Of a DNA stretch of 64,000 nucleotides, positions 42,058 through 49,945 are shown in pieces. The DNA is from Lentisphaeria bacterium (lineage in GTDB: Bacteria > Verrucomicrobiota > Lentisphaeria > Oligosphaerales > Oligosphaeraceae). The position numbers were made by a program, and so were the translations under genes. The notes beneath the pieces were generated by a model. The model made no database searches, was not told where the DNA came from, and worked only from the letters and a program-made list of their open reading frames with translations. The stretch's first letter is position 1. Every line of letters starts with the position of its first letter. The DNA is taken from the NCBI GenBank assembly GCA_016288215.1, contig JAEEYQ010000041.1, positions 62,001 to 126,000 on the forward strand, written 5' to 3'.

Positions 42058-43350
42058 CTATTGGATGTCCTTCATGGCCCATTGGAAGCCGGGGCCATGG
42101 AGGGTGGAGAGATCGACGACCCCATGGCGGCGTTCGTAGAGCCATGGATGGGTGGCGGCCTCCTTTTGGGAAGCGGTGGGATAGAATTGGGGCGCGTTGC
42201 ACTCCACGCCTTTTATTGTTCCAAACCATTGCGCCAGAAGAATATGAGGAATTGTAGCCAACATGGCGTTGGTCAAATCCTGCACCATTAGCTGCATGTG
42301 GTGTTCCCGTGCCCAACAGCCGGAGAGAACGGCTCCCGTCCAGGTTTTGCAGACTTTCAGAGCCACGCCGTTCCAGCCCCGCTCCCAACCCCGCCGCACT
42401 TGGCGCCAGTCGTGGGCGCTTTCATCCATGAAAAGAGGACAGCGGGCGGAAACGTCGCGGACATCTTGCGGGCCCTCCTCCAGCTCCATGGGAAACGGCT
42501 GTTCCACATATATCAGCCGCGCAAAGACTTGCGGAGTCCGTGCCCGCAGCGTGTCCAAAATGGCCGTCACATATTCAGGGTCCCTCACTTGGCAGTTGAA
42601 ATCGGCGGAGAGGGCCTCGACGTCCATCTCCACCGCCATTCGGCCGACGGCCAGAAGCCGCTCCAGGTCCCATGCGGAGTCCGTGCCTGTCAATTTGACC
42701 TTCAGACATTTCAGTCCATCCCGCTGAATCCATTCCCGCAAGGTCTCCGGATAGCCATCGTTGAGCTGGTTTTCACCGTCAAGACGGTCTTTGCCGCCCA
42801 CTAAATGCCACACGGGAAGGGTGGTGGGAAGAGGGGCTTTGGCGAAATAGTCCTCCGGAAAGCGGTCGGCGAAGCGGCTGTCGCTGTAGAACCATGCCAA
42901 ATCATGTTTCATGAAGGCGGCGTTGCAGGTCTGGTTGACGGGAAGCCCCAATGACTTGCCGAAGGCGTCGTGCAGCGCGATGTCAAAAGGGGAGGCGCAG
43001 ATTAGGGCGGCCAGAAGGGGCAGCGGATAGGGCTCATTGCGGTTGAATTCCGCACGGAGAAGCGGAAGTCGTTCATCCAGAAAGACTTTGCCATATTCCA
43101 GCGGATGTTCGGCGGGGTCGTCCAGCCGTTGGGAGAGAAAGACGCAGAAGCGCTTCATCGCGTCTTCGCGGAGCGCGAAGGGCAAGGGGCCAGGCCAGCC
43201 CCAGCCCACCGAAAGGGGCGTCTCCCCCCAGCCCGTGCGGCCATAGGCCTGTCGACGGACTCTCGCAAAGACGATGGAGTCCACGGTTTGGCTTCCGAAT
43301 TTGAGGGGCAGCCGCATTCGGACGGGAAGAAAGCTGAGCTGGCAATTCAT
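42058..43350 (-). CDS. Enolase-superfamily enzyme, muconate-lactonizing (MLE) subgroup
   Basis: 430 aa from ATG 43350, with AAGGAG seven bases upstream; the longer frame to 43419 starts in an AT-rich motif. The C-terminal barrel carries the MLE-subgroup residues: K217-V-K219 (CLKVKLTG), metal ligands D250 (SADFNCQ), E283 (YVEQPF) and D309/E310 (LFMDES), and K332 (GVALKVCKT). The KxK plus Lys pattern points to a racemase, epimerase, cycloisomerase or syn-dehydratase rather than a His-Asp sugar-acid dehydratase. Next gene is the large glycosidase-like protein 91 bases away. Substrate unknown. Confidence 0.82.
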   Translation of the reverse strand: MNCQLSFLPVRMRLPLKFGSQTVDSIVFARVRRQAYGRTGWGETPLSVGWGWPGPLPFALREDAMKRFCVFLSQRLDDPAEHPLEYGKVFLDERLPLLRAEFNRNEPYPLPLLAALICASPFDIALHDAFGKSLGLPVNQTCNAAFMKHDLAWFYSDSRFADRFPEDYFAKAPLPTTLPVWHLVGGKDRLDGENQLNDGYPETLREWIQRDGLKCLKVKLTGTDSAWDLERLLAVGRMAVEMDVEALSADFNCQVRDPEYVTAILDTLRARTPQVFARLIYVEQPFPMELEEGPQDVRDVSARCPLFMDESAHDWRQVRRGWERGWNGVALKVCKTWTGAVLSGCWAREHHMQLMVQDLTNAMLATIPHILLAQWFGTIKGVECNAPQFYPTASQKEAATHPWLYERRHGVVDLSTLHGPGFQWAMKDIQ

Positions 43351-43365
43351 TAGTCGTCTCCTTTT

Positions 43366-43389
43366 CCTATATAATATATTGTATAGTCC
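43366..43389. repeat. AT palindrome directly before the enolase-family gene
   Basis: CCTATA and TATAG arms flank an AT centre (ATAATATATTG). On the minus strand it ends within 16 bases of ATG 43350, so it would lie in or next to the promoter or leader. Relative of the ATATGGTATA elements. Confidence 0.45.
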
Positions 43390-43469
43390 ACAGAAGACAT
43401 ATAAGTCCACAGAAGACACAAAATAAACAGAAGCGTTCCGCTGTGAACTGCTGTTCGTGTCTGTTTATT
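43385..43469. repeat. CACAGAAGACA array (19-bp period) with adjoining inverted repeat
   Basis: AGTCCACAGAAGACA at 43385-43399 and 43404-43418, then AATAAACAGA (43422-43431) paired with TCTGTTTATT (43460-43469). The same sequence style recurs at 39238 and 60072. The 204-base gap between divergent genes (43420-43623) is otherwise empty except for the next gene's ribosome-binding site. Confidence 0.6.
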
Positions 43470-43623
43470 CCATGGCCGAATTGGAGTTGGAAGCCCCGAA
43501 GTGATTTGCAGTTCAGGCTCCTGGGAGATATACTATTGGGACAAAGGGCAGAGTGGCCGCGACGCAAGGCGGCTTCTGTTGACAACATGGATTTCAGCGA
43601 TAACATAGGAGGCATTGGACATC

Positions 43624-45327
43624 ATGAGAGCGACAATCAAGGCCATGCTGCTTTTAGGGGCGGCGTTTGCGGCGGGCGTCTCCGCGGCGGAGAAGAAGCC
43701 CGCGTTTTCAACCACCATTGACTATTTGGACTATGTGTTCTTCGAGAAGGAGACGAAGGACATGCCCTACTATCCGCTGGAGGTCTACGAGAAGCGCATT
43801 CGGGAGATGGCCGAAGGCGGCATTAAAAAGATCTATCTGCGGGTCAACATCTGCGGACTGACCCATTACCCAAGCAAGGTGTCCGCGCTCTATGGCGAAA
43901 ACGGCGCCTTCCATTGGGAGAGCAATCTGGTGGCGGGGGCCCTGCGGCTCATCGAGACCTACAAACACTACAACCCCTGCACGGAGACCATCCGTCTGGG
44001 TAAGAAATACGGCATGGAAGTGTGGGCGTGGGAGAGTCTTTTCGACGATGCAGGCGTGATTTACGACGAGATGAAATGCGAGCCGGCTTACGTGGAATTC
44101 TATCGCCGCCATGAAGGCTGGGCCCTGCTGGACCCCTTCTACCGCAACAACATGGACGCCCTCGCGCAGCGGGACCCGCGCCATGTTCCTTCCGAAGAGG
44201 ATCTGGAGAAGAGCAATCGGGAGGCACGGAAGAATCCCATTGCGAAGATCACGTTCACGAACCACTCCCGGTATAAAAATCCTATCACATTGGAAGCCAA
44301 GGACATACGGATTTTGACCAGTGCTGACAACAGGGAGTGGAAGCCCGTGGAGACCCCCTTCGTGTTCACGCCGTCGGTCACCGCCGATGGCTTTAACCGC
44401 TTTGAAATCACGGGGTTGGAGATTACGGATCCCTACGTCAAGCTGGTGGGCAGCAAGCCCTTCGGCTCGCGGCCATTCTCCGTGGTATTGCTGAATCAGC
44501 GTGGTCAGGGCGAGATATTCGACAACACAGGGCGGAAAGTGAGTTCCGTGTGGAGCTGGCTGGAGGCGGACGGCGACAAGGGCTCCCTTCAGTTCGACCG
44601 TTTTCAGGGCAACGCGGCATGGGACTGGGGCAACCGCCAAATGGGCTTCATCGTGGGCGAGCCGCAACCGCAGCGCTGGTACTATGGCGTGGCGGAGTTC
44701 AACGTGCCCAAGGCCATGAAACACAAGGTGGACCGCTTCCGCGAGCTGGCGGAATACCCCTTCGACGGGTTCATGTTCAACATCCGCTGCCACAGCACCA
44801 CGGATAGTCCGGAACAGTACGGCTACAACCCCGAAGTGCGTGAAATCTACAAAGCCCGATACGGCAAGGACATATGGAAGGATGACGTGGATGTGGACAA
44901 GCTCTTCGAAATTCGTGCGGAAGGCATCGCGGACTTCTTCAAGAACTGCAAGGCCATTTCCGGTGGCCGTCCCATCTACATGTCCGGCCCGACGCCAGTC
45001 GGAAGCAACACGCATGACTACGGCGACATGTTCGGCCCCCTTCCGTGGCTCTACAAACGCTATTTCGCCGACGGCTCCATCGACGGCGTCATCATGATTG
45101 TCCGCTCCAAAGAGGACTTTTTGGACTATTTCACGGACGAGATCACAGGCGGCAAGCCCGTCAAATTCGGGGTCTTCCGCGAGATGGGCTACTATCCCCA
45201 ACATTCGGAAATGGTCATTGAGGACATTCGTAACCTTAAGAAGCGCAATGATTTAGATGAAGTCGAACTGTACGAGACCATGATTCTGAGCCACTATCCG
45301 AAAATCTATGATGTCATCAAAGAGTAA
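43624..45327 (+). CDS. Secreted putative glycoside hydrolase
   Basis: 567 aa from ATG 43624; AGGAGG lies 11 bases upstream, and the TTG nine bases earlier is too close to it. Signal peptide 1-22 (MRATIKAMLLLGAAFAAGVSA). Residues 30-170 and 340-560 resemble split TIM-barrel sequence (GIKKIYLRVNICGLTHYPSK, GKKYGMEVWAWESLFDD, EYPFDGFMFNIRCHS, GSIDGVIMIVRSKEDFLDYF). A beta-sandwich insert or domain occupies about 215-330 (ITLEAKDIRILTSADNREWK). This pattern matches proteins called glycosyl hydrolase-like in Lentisphaerota, with no family I can name. First gene of the plus-strand cluster that runs to 49632. Confidence 0.65.
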   Translation: MRATIKAMLLLGAAFAAGVSAAEKKPAFSTTIDYLDYVFFEKETKDMPYYPLEVYEKRIREMAEGGIKKIYLRVNICGLTHYPSKVSALYGENGAFHWESNLVAGALRLIETYKHYNPCTETIRLGKKYGMEVWAWESLFDDAGVIYDEMKCEPAYVEFYRRHEGWALLDPFYRNNMDALAQRDPRHVPSEEDLEKSNREARKNPIAKITFTNHSRYKNPITLEAKDIRILTSADNREWKPVETPFVFTPSVTADGFNRFEITGLEITDPYVKLVGSKPFGSRPFSVVLLNQRGQGEIFDNTGRKVSSVWSWLEADGDKGSLQFDRFQGNAAWDWGNRQMGFIVGEPQPQRWYYGVAEFNVPKAMKHKVDRFRELAEYPFDGFMFNIRCHSTTDSPEQYGYNPEVREIYKARYGKDIWKDDVDVDKLFEIRAEGIADFFKNCKAISGGRPIYMSGPTPVGSNTHDYGDMFGPLPWLYKRYFADGSIDGVIMIVRSKEDFLDYFTDEITGGKPVKFGVFREMGYYPQHSEMVIEDIRNLKKRNDLDEVELYETMILSHYPKIYDVIKE

Positions 45328-45354
45328 TTTGGATTTTGACTTCGGAGCCCTGTC

Positions 45355-46506
45355 ATGACGAAGAAAGCCAATCTTGCGGTGGTCGGCTGCGGCCATTTGG
45401 CCCAGCGGCAGCACATCTCCAACATCCTGAAGAGCCGGAACGCCAATCTGCACACGCTTTGTGACATTGACGAATCCATCCTGCGCGACCTCAATGGCCG
45501 TTTCCCCGCTGCAAAGACATGCACGGACATACGGCTAGTCATGGCGGATCCGGAGGTGGACGGCGTCGTGATCGCCACAAAGACGGATTTGCATGTTCCT
45601 CTTGCTCTGGAGTTTCTGCAAGCTGGAAAGCATGTCTACGTGGAGAAGCCGTTGGCGGAGACGCCTGACGCCTGCGAGAAGGTCATTGCGGCGGAGAAGG
45701 CTGCCGGCAAAAAGCTCATCGTGGGCATGAACCGCCGCATGGCTCCCTCCTACCGCGATGCGAAGCAGATCCTCCTTCGCCACGGCGGTGCAAAGGCGCT
45801 CTACTACCGCATCGCCGACGCCTATTCCATCGACTGGGGCAAAGGCTTCGAGCCCGGCTATCGACTCGTTGTCGAAGTCTGCCACATCTTTGACATTTGC
45901 CGCTTTCTGACGGGAGACGAAGTGGCGGAGGTCTATTGTCTCAGCCGCCGCAACGACGAAGACAACATCGTCCTCAACTTCGCCTCCGGCGCGACCGCCA
46001 TGATTTTGAGCACGGGCTATGCGCCATGGGAGACCCCGAAAGAGCATATGGAAGTTGTTGCAGATACGGGAGTTATAACGGTAGATGAGTTTTGCGAGCT
46101 GCACTGTTTCGGCATGGAGGGCGAAGTCCCTGAAAGACTTTATCCAGGCCATAGCCATGTGGAGCGGGAACAGAGCCATGTGGCGTGGATAGGCTCCGCG
46201 GGTCTTGCGGGGGACATTGGGCTGAGGCGGATGCTGGCGGATTTCCGCCGCGAGACAGAGAGGATGGACCATGGCAGCGACGCCTATCGTCGCCGTTGCC
46301 ATCAGCTCGACGAGCAGCTTCCCATGATCAACTACAGCGTGGACAAAGGCTGGCTGGCCGCCGTGGAGCATTTTGCCGACGTGATTCTGAACGGTGTCGA
46401 TGTGGAGGCGGCCACCGCAATGGACGCCTACGAGGCCGCGCGCATCACACGGGCCGCCGTCCTCAGCCGAAAAGAAAAGCGCATCGTCTCCATGACGGAA
46501 ATCTGA
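45355..46506 (+). CDS. Gfo/Idh/MocA family oxidoreductase (first of two in the window)
   Basis: 383 aa. N-terminal NAD(P)-binding motif LAVVGCGHLAQRQHI, then DGVVIATKTDLHVPLALEFL and the signature EKPLAETPDAC with the catalytic Lys. The substrate-binding domain contains HIFDICRFLTGDEV (His-x3-C variant of the usual GxHxxD motif). These enzymes oxidise or reduce sugar hydroxyls, inositols or sugar acids. GGAG seven bases before ATG 45355. It lies 27 bases after the secreted hydrolase gene, suggesting that it acts on the released sugar. Substrate not known. Confidence 0.88.
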   Translation: MTKKANLAVVGCGHLAQRQHISNILKSRNANLHTLCDIDESILRDLNGRFPAAKTCTDIRLVMADPEVDGVVIATKTDLHVPLALEFLQAGKHVYVEKPLAETPDACEKVIAAEKAAGKKLIVGMNRRMAPSYRDAKQILLRHGGAKALYYRIADAYSIDWGKGFEPGYRLVVEVCHIFDICRFLTGDEVAEVYCLSRRNDEDNIVLNFASGATAMILSTGYAPWETPKEHMEVVADTGVITVDEFCELHCFGMEGEVPERLYPGHSHVEREQSHVAWIGSAGLAGDIGLRRMLADFRRETERMDHGSDAYRRRCHQLDEQLPMINYSVDKGWLAAVEHFADVILNGVDVEAATAMDAYEAARITRAAVLSRKEKRIVSMTEI

Positions 46507-46520
46507 CAGGGCGGCATCTC

Positions 46521-46546
46521 CATATATTATATATATGGTATAGGGG
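46521..46546. repeat. ATATGGTATA boundary element, copy 4
   Basis: Core at 46533-46542, 26 bases before ATG 46568 with AAAGGAG between. It fills nearly the whole 61-base gap between two plus-strand genes, so it may be an internal promoter. Confidence 0.55.
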
Positions 46547-46567
46547 CTAGACGAAAGGAGTTTTCAC

Positions 46568-47500
46568 ATGCGCAGATTCACAGTTGCGGCATTGGGGCCG
46601 GAGCCCCCGACGGAACGGCCGCCTGTCGGCGAGGAGACCGCCGCCATGAAACGGCATTGGAACCGCTGGCTTGACCAAGTTCTTCCCGCGGCTCCCGACC
46701 TAATCGTGCTCCATGAATGCTGCGACCGCTTTCCCGCCATGCCGCTGGCCGACCGGCTGGCCTGCTATCGCGAGCACGGCGAACAGATGGCGGACATCTT
46801 TCGCCAAAAGGCGGTGGACAACCATTGCGCCATCGCCTACTCCGCCGTCCGTGCCCTGCCGGACGGCACGCTCCGCAACAGCACGCGGCTCTTCGACCGG
46901 AACGGAAACGTCATCTCCTTCTACGACAAGAACTTCCCCATGATTGAGGAGACTTTGGAGCAAGGCATCCTGCCTGGCCGGGAGGAGACCGTGGTGGAGA
47001 CCGAATTCGGGCGGGTGGGCTTCGCCATCTGCTTCGACCTGAATTTTGACGCGCTGCGCCTCCGCTATGTCAAGCGGAACGTGGACCTGATGCTGTTCAG
47101 CTCCATGTACCACGGCGGCCTGATGCAGGCCTATTGGGCATACAGCAATCGCTGCTATTTCATCGCCGCCGTGTCGGGGGGCGGAAAGAAATGCGCCGTG
47201 GTCAATCCCGTGGGAACGACCATTGCGGAATCCACAAACTACTATCCCTGGCTGACTTGCAATGTCAACACCGATTTTGAGGTCGTCCATCTGGACGGCA
47301 ATTTCGATAAGCTGCAGACCCTTCGGAAGGCCTATGGAAGGGCCGTCACCGTCACGGACCCCGGCTATTTGGGCAGCGTGCTCATCACGTCCGAAACGGC
47401 GGAGACAACGGCGGCGGAAATGGTCCGCCAATTCGAGATCGAGCGGCTGGACGACTATTTCGGCCGCGTGATGGCCTTTCGTTGCGATCATTGCCAATGA
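46568..47500 (+). CDS. Carbon-nitrogen hydrolase (nitrilase superfamily amidase)
   Basis: 310 aa. The Glu-Lys-Cys triad is visible: E50 (LIVLHECCD), K121 (SFYDKNFP) and C155 (GFAICFDLNFD). The surrounding motifs are those of the amidase branches rather than true nitrilases. These enzymes hydrolyse amides, carbamoyl groups or omega-amides in the cytoplasm. AAAGGAG is placed correctly before ATG 46568. It is between a Gfo/Idh/MocA oxidoreductase and a PIG-L deacetylase; removing amide-linked groups from an amino sugar or a sugar lactam would fit this setting. Substrate unknown. Confidence 0.87.
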   Translation: MRRFTVAALGPEPPTERPPVGEETAAMKRHWNRWLDQVLPAAPDLIVLHECCDRFPAMPLADRLACYREHGEQMADIFRQKAVDNHCAIAYSAVRALPDGTLRNSTRLFDRNGNVISFYDKNFPMIEETLEQGILPGREETVVETEFGRVGFAICFDLNFDALRLRYVKRNVDLMLFSSMYHGGLMQAYWAYSNRCYFIAAVSGGGKKCAVVNPVGTTIAESTNYYPWLTCNVNTDFEVVHLDGNFDKLQTLRKAYGRAVTVTDPGYLGSVLITSETAETTAAEMVRQFEIERLDDYFGRVMAFRCDHCQ

Positions 47501-47502
47501 TA

Positions 47503-47541
47503 TTTGTAACAAGTTGATTATTAATATGATATGACTATAAA
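47503..47541. repeat. TAACATATTGATT-type motif upstream of the PIG-L gene
   Basis: TTTGTAACAAGTTGATTATT followed by AATATGATATG, then TATAAA. It matches the 12291-12316 copy in 16 of the first 18 bases and the 55146 palindrome in register. TTGATT and TATAAA, 16 apart, could be a promoter 55 bases before ATG 47596. Confidence 0.5.
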
Positions 47542-47595
47542 AAGGAAATTTGGAATGCTGCCGAGAGTCGATTCCCTTTGGAGAGAGGAGCAACC

Positions 47596-48276
47596 ATGAA
47601 AAAGCATGTGTACATCGTCAATGCGCACCCCGACGATCTGATCGCCGCGGCGGGACTGGCCTTCATTTTGATGAAGCGGCCTGAGTTTGCCCTTCATGTG
47701 GTGGACTTTACGCGTGGAGAACGGGGGCTAGCCAGCCAGGGCGTCTCCATGAAGGACTGCGCCGCCATGCGGATGGTGGAGGAACACAACGCCTGCGGCA
47801 TGCTTGGGGTCGAACCTATCTTCCTCAATGAAATAGACGGCGAAGCCTGTGCCCCACGGGAAACCTGCGAGGAGCTGGCGGAGCTGTTCCGCCGGAATCC
47901 GCCGTCCGTGGTGATCACCCACTGGCCGGTGGACCGTCACATCGACCATGTGATGTGCGGCGCGACGACCCTGAACGCCCTTCGTTTCGCCGCCATGGCT
48001 CCGGAGGTCTATTTCCATCATGAGACCCATCAGACGGTCGCCATGCCGTTCATGCACTATGCGGGCTTCGGCAAGCGCATCATGGACCTGAAATGCGAGC
48101 TCTGCCGCAAGTATGTGTGCCAGAGCGGAGAAGAGATGGCGGAGCGCAAGCTCTGCGAAGCCCGCTTTTTCGGCTGGAAGGCCGGCGCCCCCTATGCGGA
48201 GGGCTTCGGCTCCTATCGCGCCCCGCTGTCCGGACAGCACACCCTCTTCGATGAGCTGCCTCCCGTGACCGAATAA
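47596..48276 (+). CDS. PIG-L family deacetylase
   Basis: 226 aa from ATG 47596, with GAGAGGAG five bases upstream; a TTG at 47578 in the same frame is less likely. Zinc-binding motifs are intact: NAHPDDLIAAAG (H11, D14) and PVDRHIDHVM (H115, H118). The family removes N-acetyl groups from GlcNAc-containing molecules, as in bacillithiol or mycothiol synthesis or glycan breakdown. The C-terminal region has four cysteines (CELCRKYVC and KLCEARF). It lies 95 bases after the nitrilase gene and 30 before the NodB-like gene, so the cluster carries three different amide-cleaving enzymes. Confidence 0.92.
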   Translation: MKKHVYIVNAHPDDLIAAAGLAFILMKRPEFALHVVDFTRGERGLASQGVSMKDCAAMRMVEEHNACGMLGVEPIFLNEIDGEACAPRETCEELAELFRRNPPSVVITHWPVDRHIDHVMCGATTLNALRFAAMAPEVYFHHETHQTVAMPFMHYAGFGKRIMDLKCELCRKYVCQSGEEMAERKLCEARFFGWKAGAPYAEGFGSYRAPLSGQHTLFDELPPVTE

Positions 48277-48306
48277 CGAACCCCCTATTGGAAAGCCCCG
48301 ACGACC

Positions 48307-49632
48307 ATGACAACAGAAGTTCTCTTTGCCTTTGACACTGAAGATTTTACGACTCAACGTAACGCCGATGCGATTCTCGGTCTGGCCAATATGCTGATGG
48401 AGGAGGGGGTCACGGGGCATTTTGCCGTCGTGGGGCTGGTGGCGCAACAGCTGCTCGCGTGGAAACGGCAGGATGTCATCGCGGCGCTGGCCCCCCATGT
48501 CATCGGCTACCACACCTACAGCCACTCCGTCCATCCCGTGCTGGCGGAAATGTGCGACGTGGAGGACGTGAAAATCGCGGAGGAGCGGGCGACCCGCCAA
48601 GAGGAGCTGGGTCTGGAACTCATTCATAAAGCCTTCCCCGACAAGAAGATCCTGTTTGCGGTGCCGCCGGGCAACGACGTTTCCTATCCCGCCCTCTACT
48701 ACTATGCGGAGCAGGGCATCCCCTTCTATTTCGGCGGCTATATCCACGATGAGACCAACACCCTGCTGGACTACTGCGGCCTCACCCAAATCCCCTACAC
48801 CATCAGCATGGAGGAGCTCTTCCTTTGGGAACCCCGCAAGGACTTGGACAAGGTCTTGGACAAGCTCAGCCGCTGCCGCCGCGTCATCATCTACCATCAC
48901 CCCAACATGTCCGTCAAGAAGGTCTTCTGGGACATGGCGAACTACAACGGGCGGAATATCCGCGAATTCGGCGACTGGATCGAGACGGAGGACCGGACCT
49001 TGGGGGAGACGATCACCTTCTGGGGGCAGTTCCGCCGCTTCATCCGCCGCCTGAAGGCCGACAGCCGCTTCACTCTCACGGACGCCCATGCCATCCTGAA
49101 GGCGAGGAACCACCATCTGCCGCCGCCCATCACCCAAGCGGACCTTCCCCCTTTGGCCAACGAGCTGAACGCCGCCCTGGCCCCCACCCGCCGCGGTCCC
49201 TATTGCATCGCGGACATCTTCTACGCGCTGACGGAATTCCTGCGCGGCGGCGAAGTCTATAAACCAGGTCTGGTCAAGGGGTTCCTCGCCGAACCTCATG
49301 GTATCCGAGAGGAGGTCACGCTGACTCGGGCGGACATCGTGCAGGCCGCCCAATCCATCACCACAGGGGAGTACATCCCCGAAACTCTTTGGGTCGGCGG
49401 CACCGCCGTGGGCCCTGCGGACTTCCTCCACGCCATGCTCCAGACCCTGCTTTCCGACCAGCCGGCCGTTTCTGTCACGCCACGGCCCCAGCGGGTGGAC
49501 ATCCGCCACCTGCAGGAGCTCTGCACCCTCGCCATGAAAGGAACGTGGATCTTCTCTCCGGACTTTCAGGACACCTACATCACCTCCCGCCTGCGGCTGC
49601 AGGACTGGACGTTGCGCTCCTACGACTTCTGA
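48307..49632 (+). CDS. Polysaccharide deacetylase-like protein (NodB homology domain)
   Basis: 441 aa, no signal peptide. Residues 1-240 carry NodB-type motifs: motif 1 as FAFDTED (D10, D13), motif 2 as H69-T-Y-S-H73 (GYHTYSHSVHP), motif 3 region VPPGNDVSYPALYYY, and IIYHHPNMS near 200. The C-terminal 170 residues are an additional domain (LADEL-like helical stretches, GEVYKPGLVKGFLAEP, PETLWVGGTAVGPADFL) that also occurs in archaeal and PVC pseudomurein-like deacetylase relatives. Catalysis would be metal-dependent de-N-acylation. Last gene of the plus-strand cluster; the ribosome-binding site is weak. Substrate unknown. Confidence 0.75.
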   Translation: MTTEVLFAFDTEDFTTQRNADAILGLANMLMEEGVTGHFAVVGLVAQQLLAWKRQDVIAALAPHVIGYHTYSHSVHPVLAEMCDVEDVKIAEERATRQEELGLELIHKAFPDKKILFAVPPGNDVSYPALYYYAEQGIPFYFGGYIHDETNTLLDYCGLTQIPYTISMEELFLWEPRKDLDKVLDKLSRCRRVIIYHHPNMSVKKVFWDMANYNGRNIREFGDWIETEDRTLGETITFWGQFRRFIRRLKADSRFTLTDAHAILKARNHHLPPPITQADLPPLANELNAALAPTRRGPYCIADIFYALTEFLRGGEVYKPGLVKGFLAEPHGIREEVTLTRADIVQAAQSITTGEYIPETLWVGGTAVGPADFLHAMLQTLLSDQPAVSVTPRPQRVDIRHLQELCTLAMKGTWIFSPDFQDTYITSRLRLQDWTLRSYDF

Positions 49633-49702
49633 ACGCCGCAGGGGGCGACATGGGGAGCCTCGACAGCGGCGACATGGGCCTTGGACAGGTGTGACAAAAT
49701 GT

Positions 49703-49754
49703 CCCATGTGTGACAGGACTTTCGGGTAAGCTCCCGTTTTGTGTCACACATGGG
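49703..49754. other. 13-bp perfect stem-loop with TGTGACA boxes, upstream of dnaK
   Basis: CCCATGTGTGACA (49703-49715) and TGTCACACATGGG (49742-49754) are exact reverse complements; the loop holds a second CGGG/CCCG pairing. Another direct GTGTGACA lies at 49689-49696. No T tract follows. It could end the upstream transcript or serve as a protein-binding site. Confidence 0.6.
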
Positions 49755-49785
49755 CCAAAAATGCGCCAAGGGCCCCCTTCGAGAC

Positions 49786-49827
49786 AAAATTTATAATATA
49801 TTGATATTCAATAAGTTATAAAATTTT
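49786..49827. repeat. TATTGA-type AT palindrome upstream of dnaK
   Basis: Arms of about 20 bases (ATAATATATTGA and TTCAATAAGTTATAAA) are symmetrical around 49805, with few mismatches. 120 bases before ATG 49946. Family member, compare 55146-55186. Confidence 0.55.
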
Positions 49828-49945
49828 ATCTCCTTTTTCTTCGATGCCTTGAAAAGATGGCATGCTTTCTGCTAATGATGTCTTCGTCTGTTGATGAAGC
49901 ACGAAAGCAAATAAAGTAAATTGGAATAGAAAAGGAGAATGAATT

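Larger units (their letters stand above)
49633..49945. other. 313-base region between the deacetylase gene and dnaK
   Basis: No gene. It holds a 13-bp hairpin (49703-49754), the AT palindrome (49786-49827), and the dnaK leader. There is no CIRCE element (TTAGCACTC-type inverted repeat), so HrcA control is not indicated. Confidence 0.6.

Noticed and set aside
49633-49945. CIRCE/HrcA operator before dnaK
   Set aside because: No TTAGCACTC-type inverted repeat with a 9-base spacer is present here or before groES.
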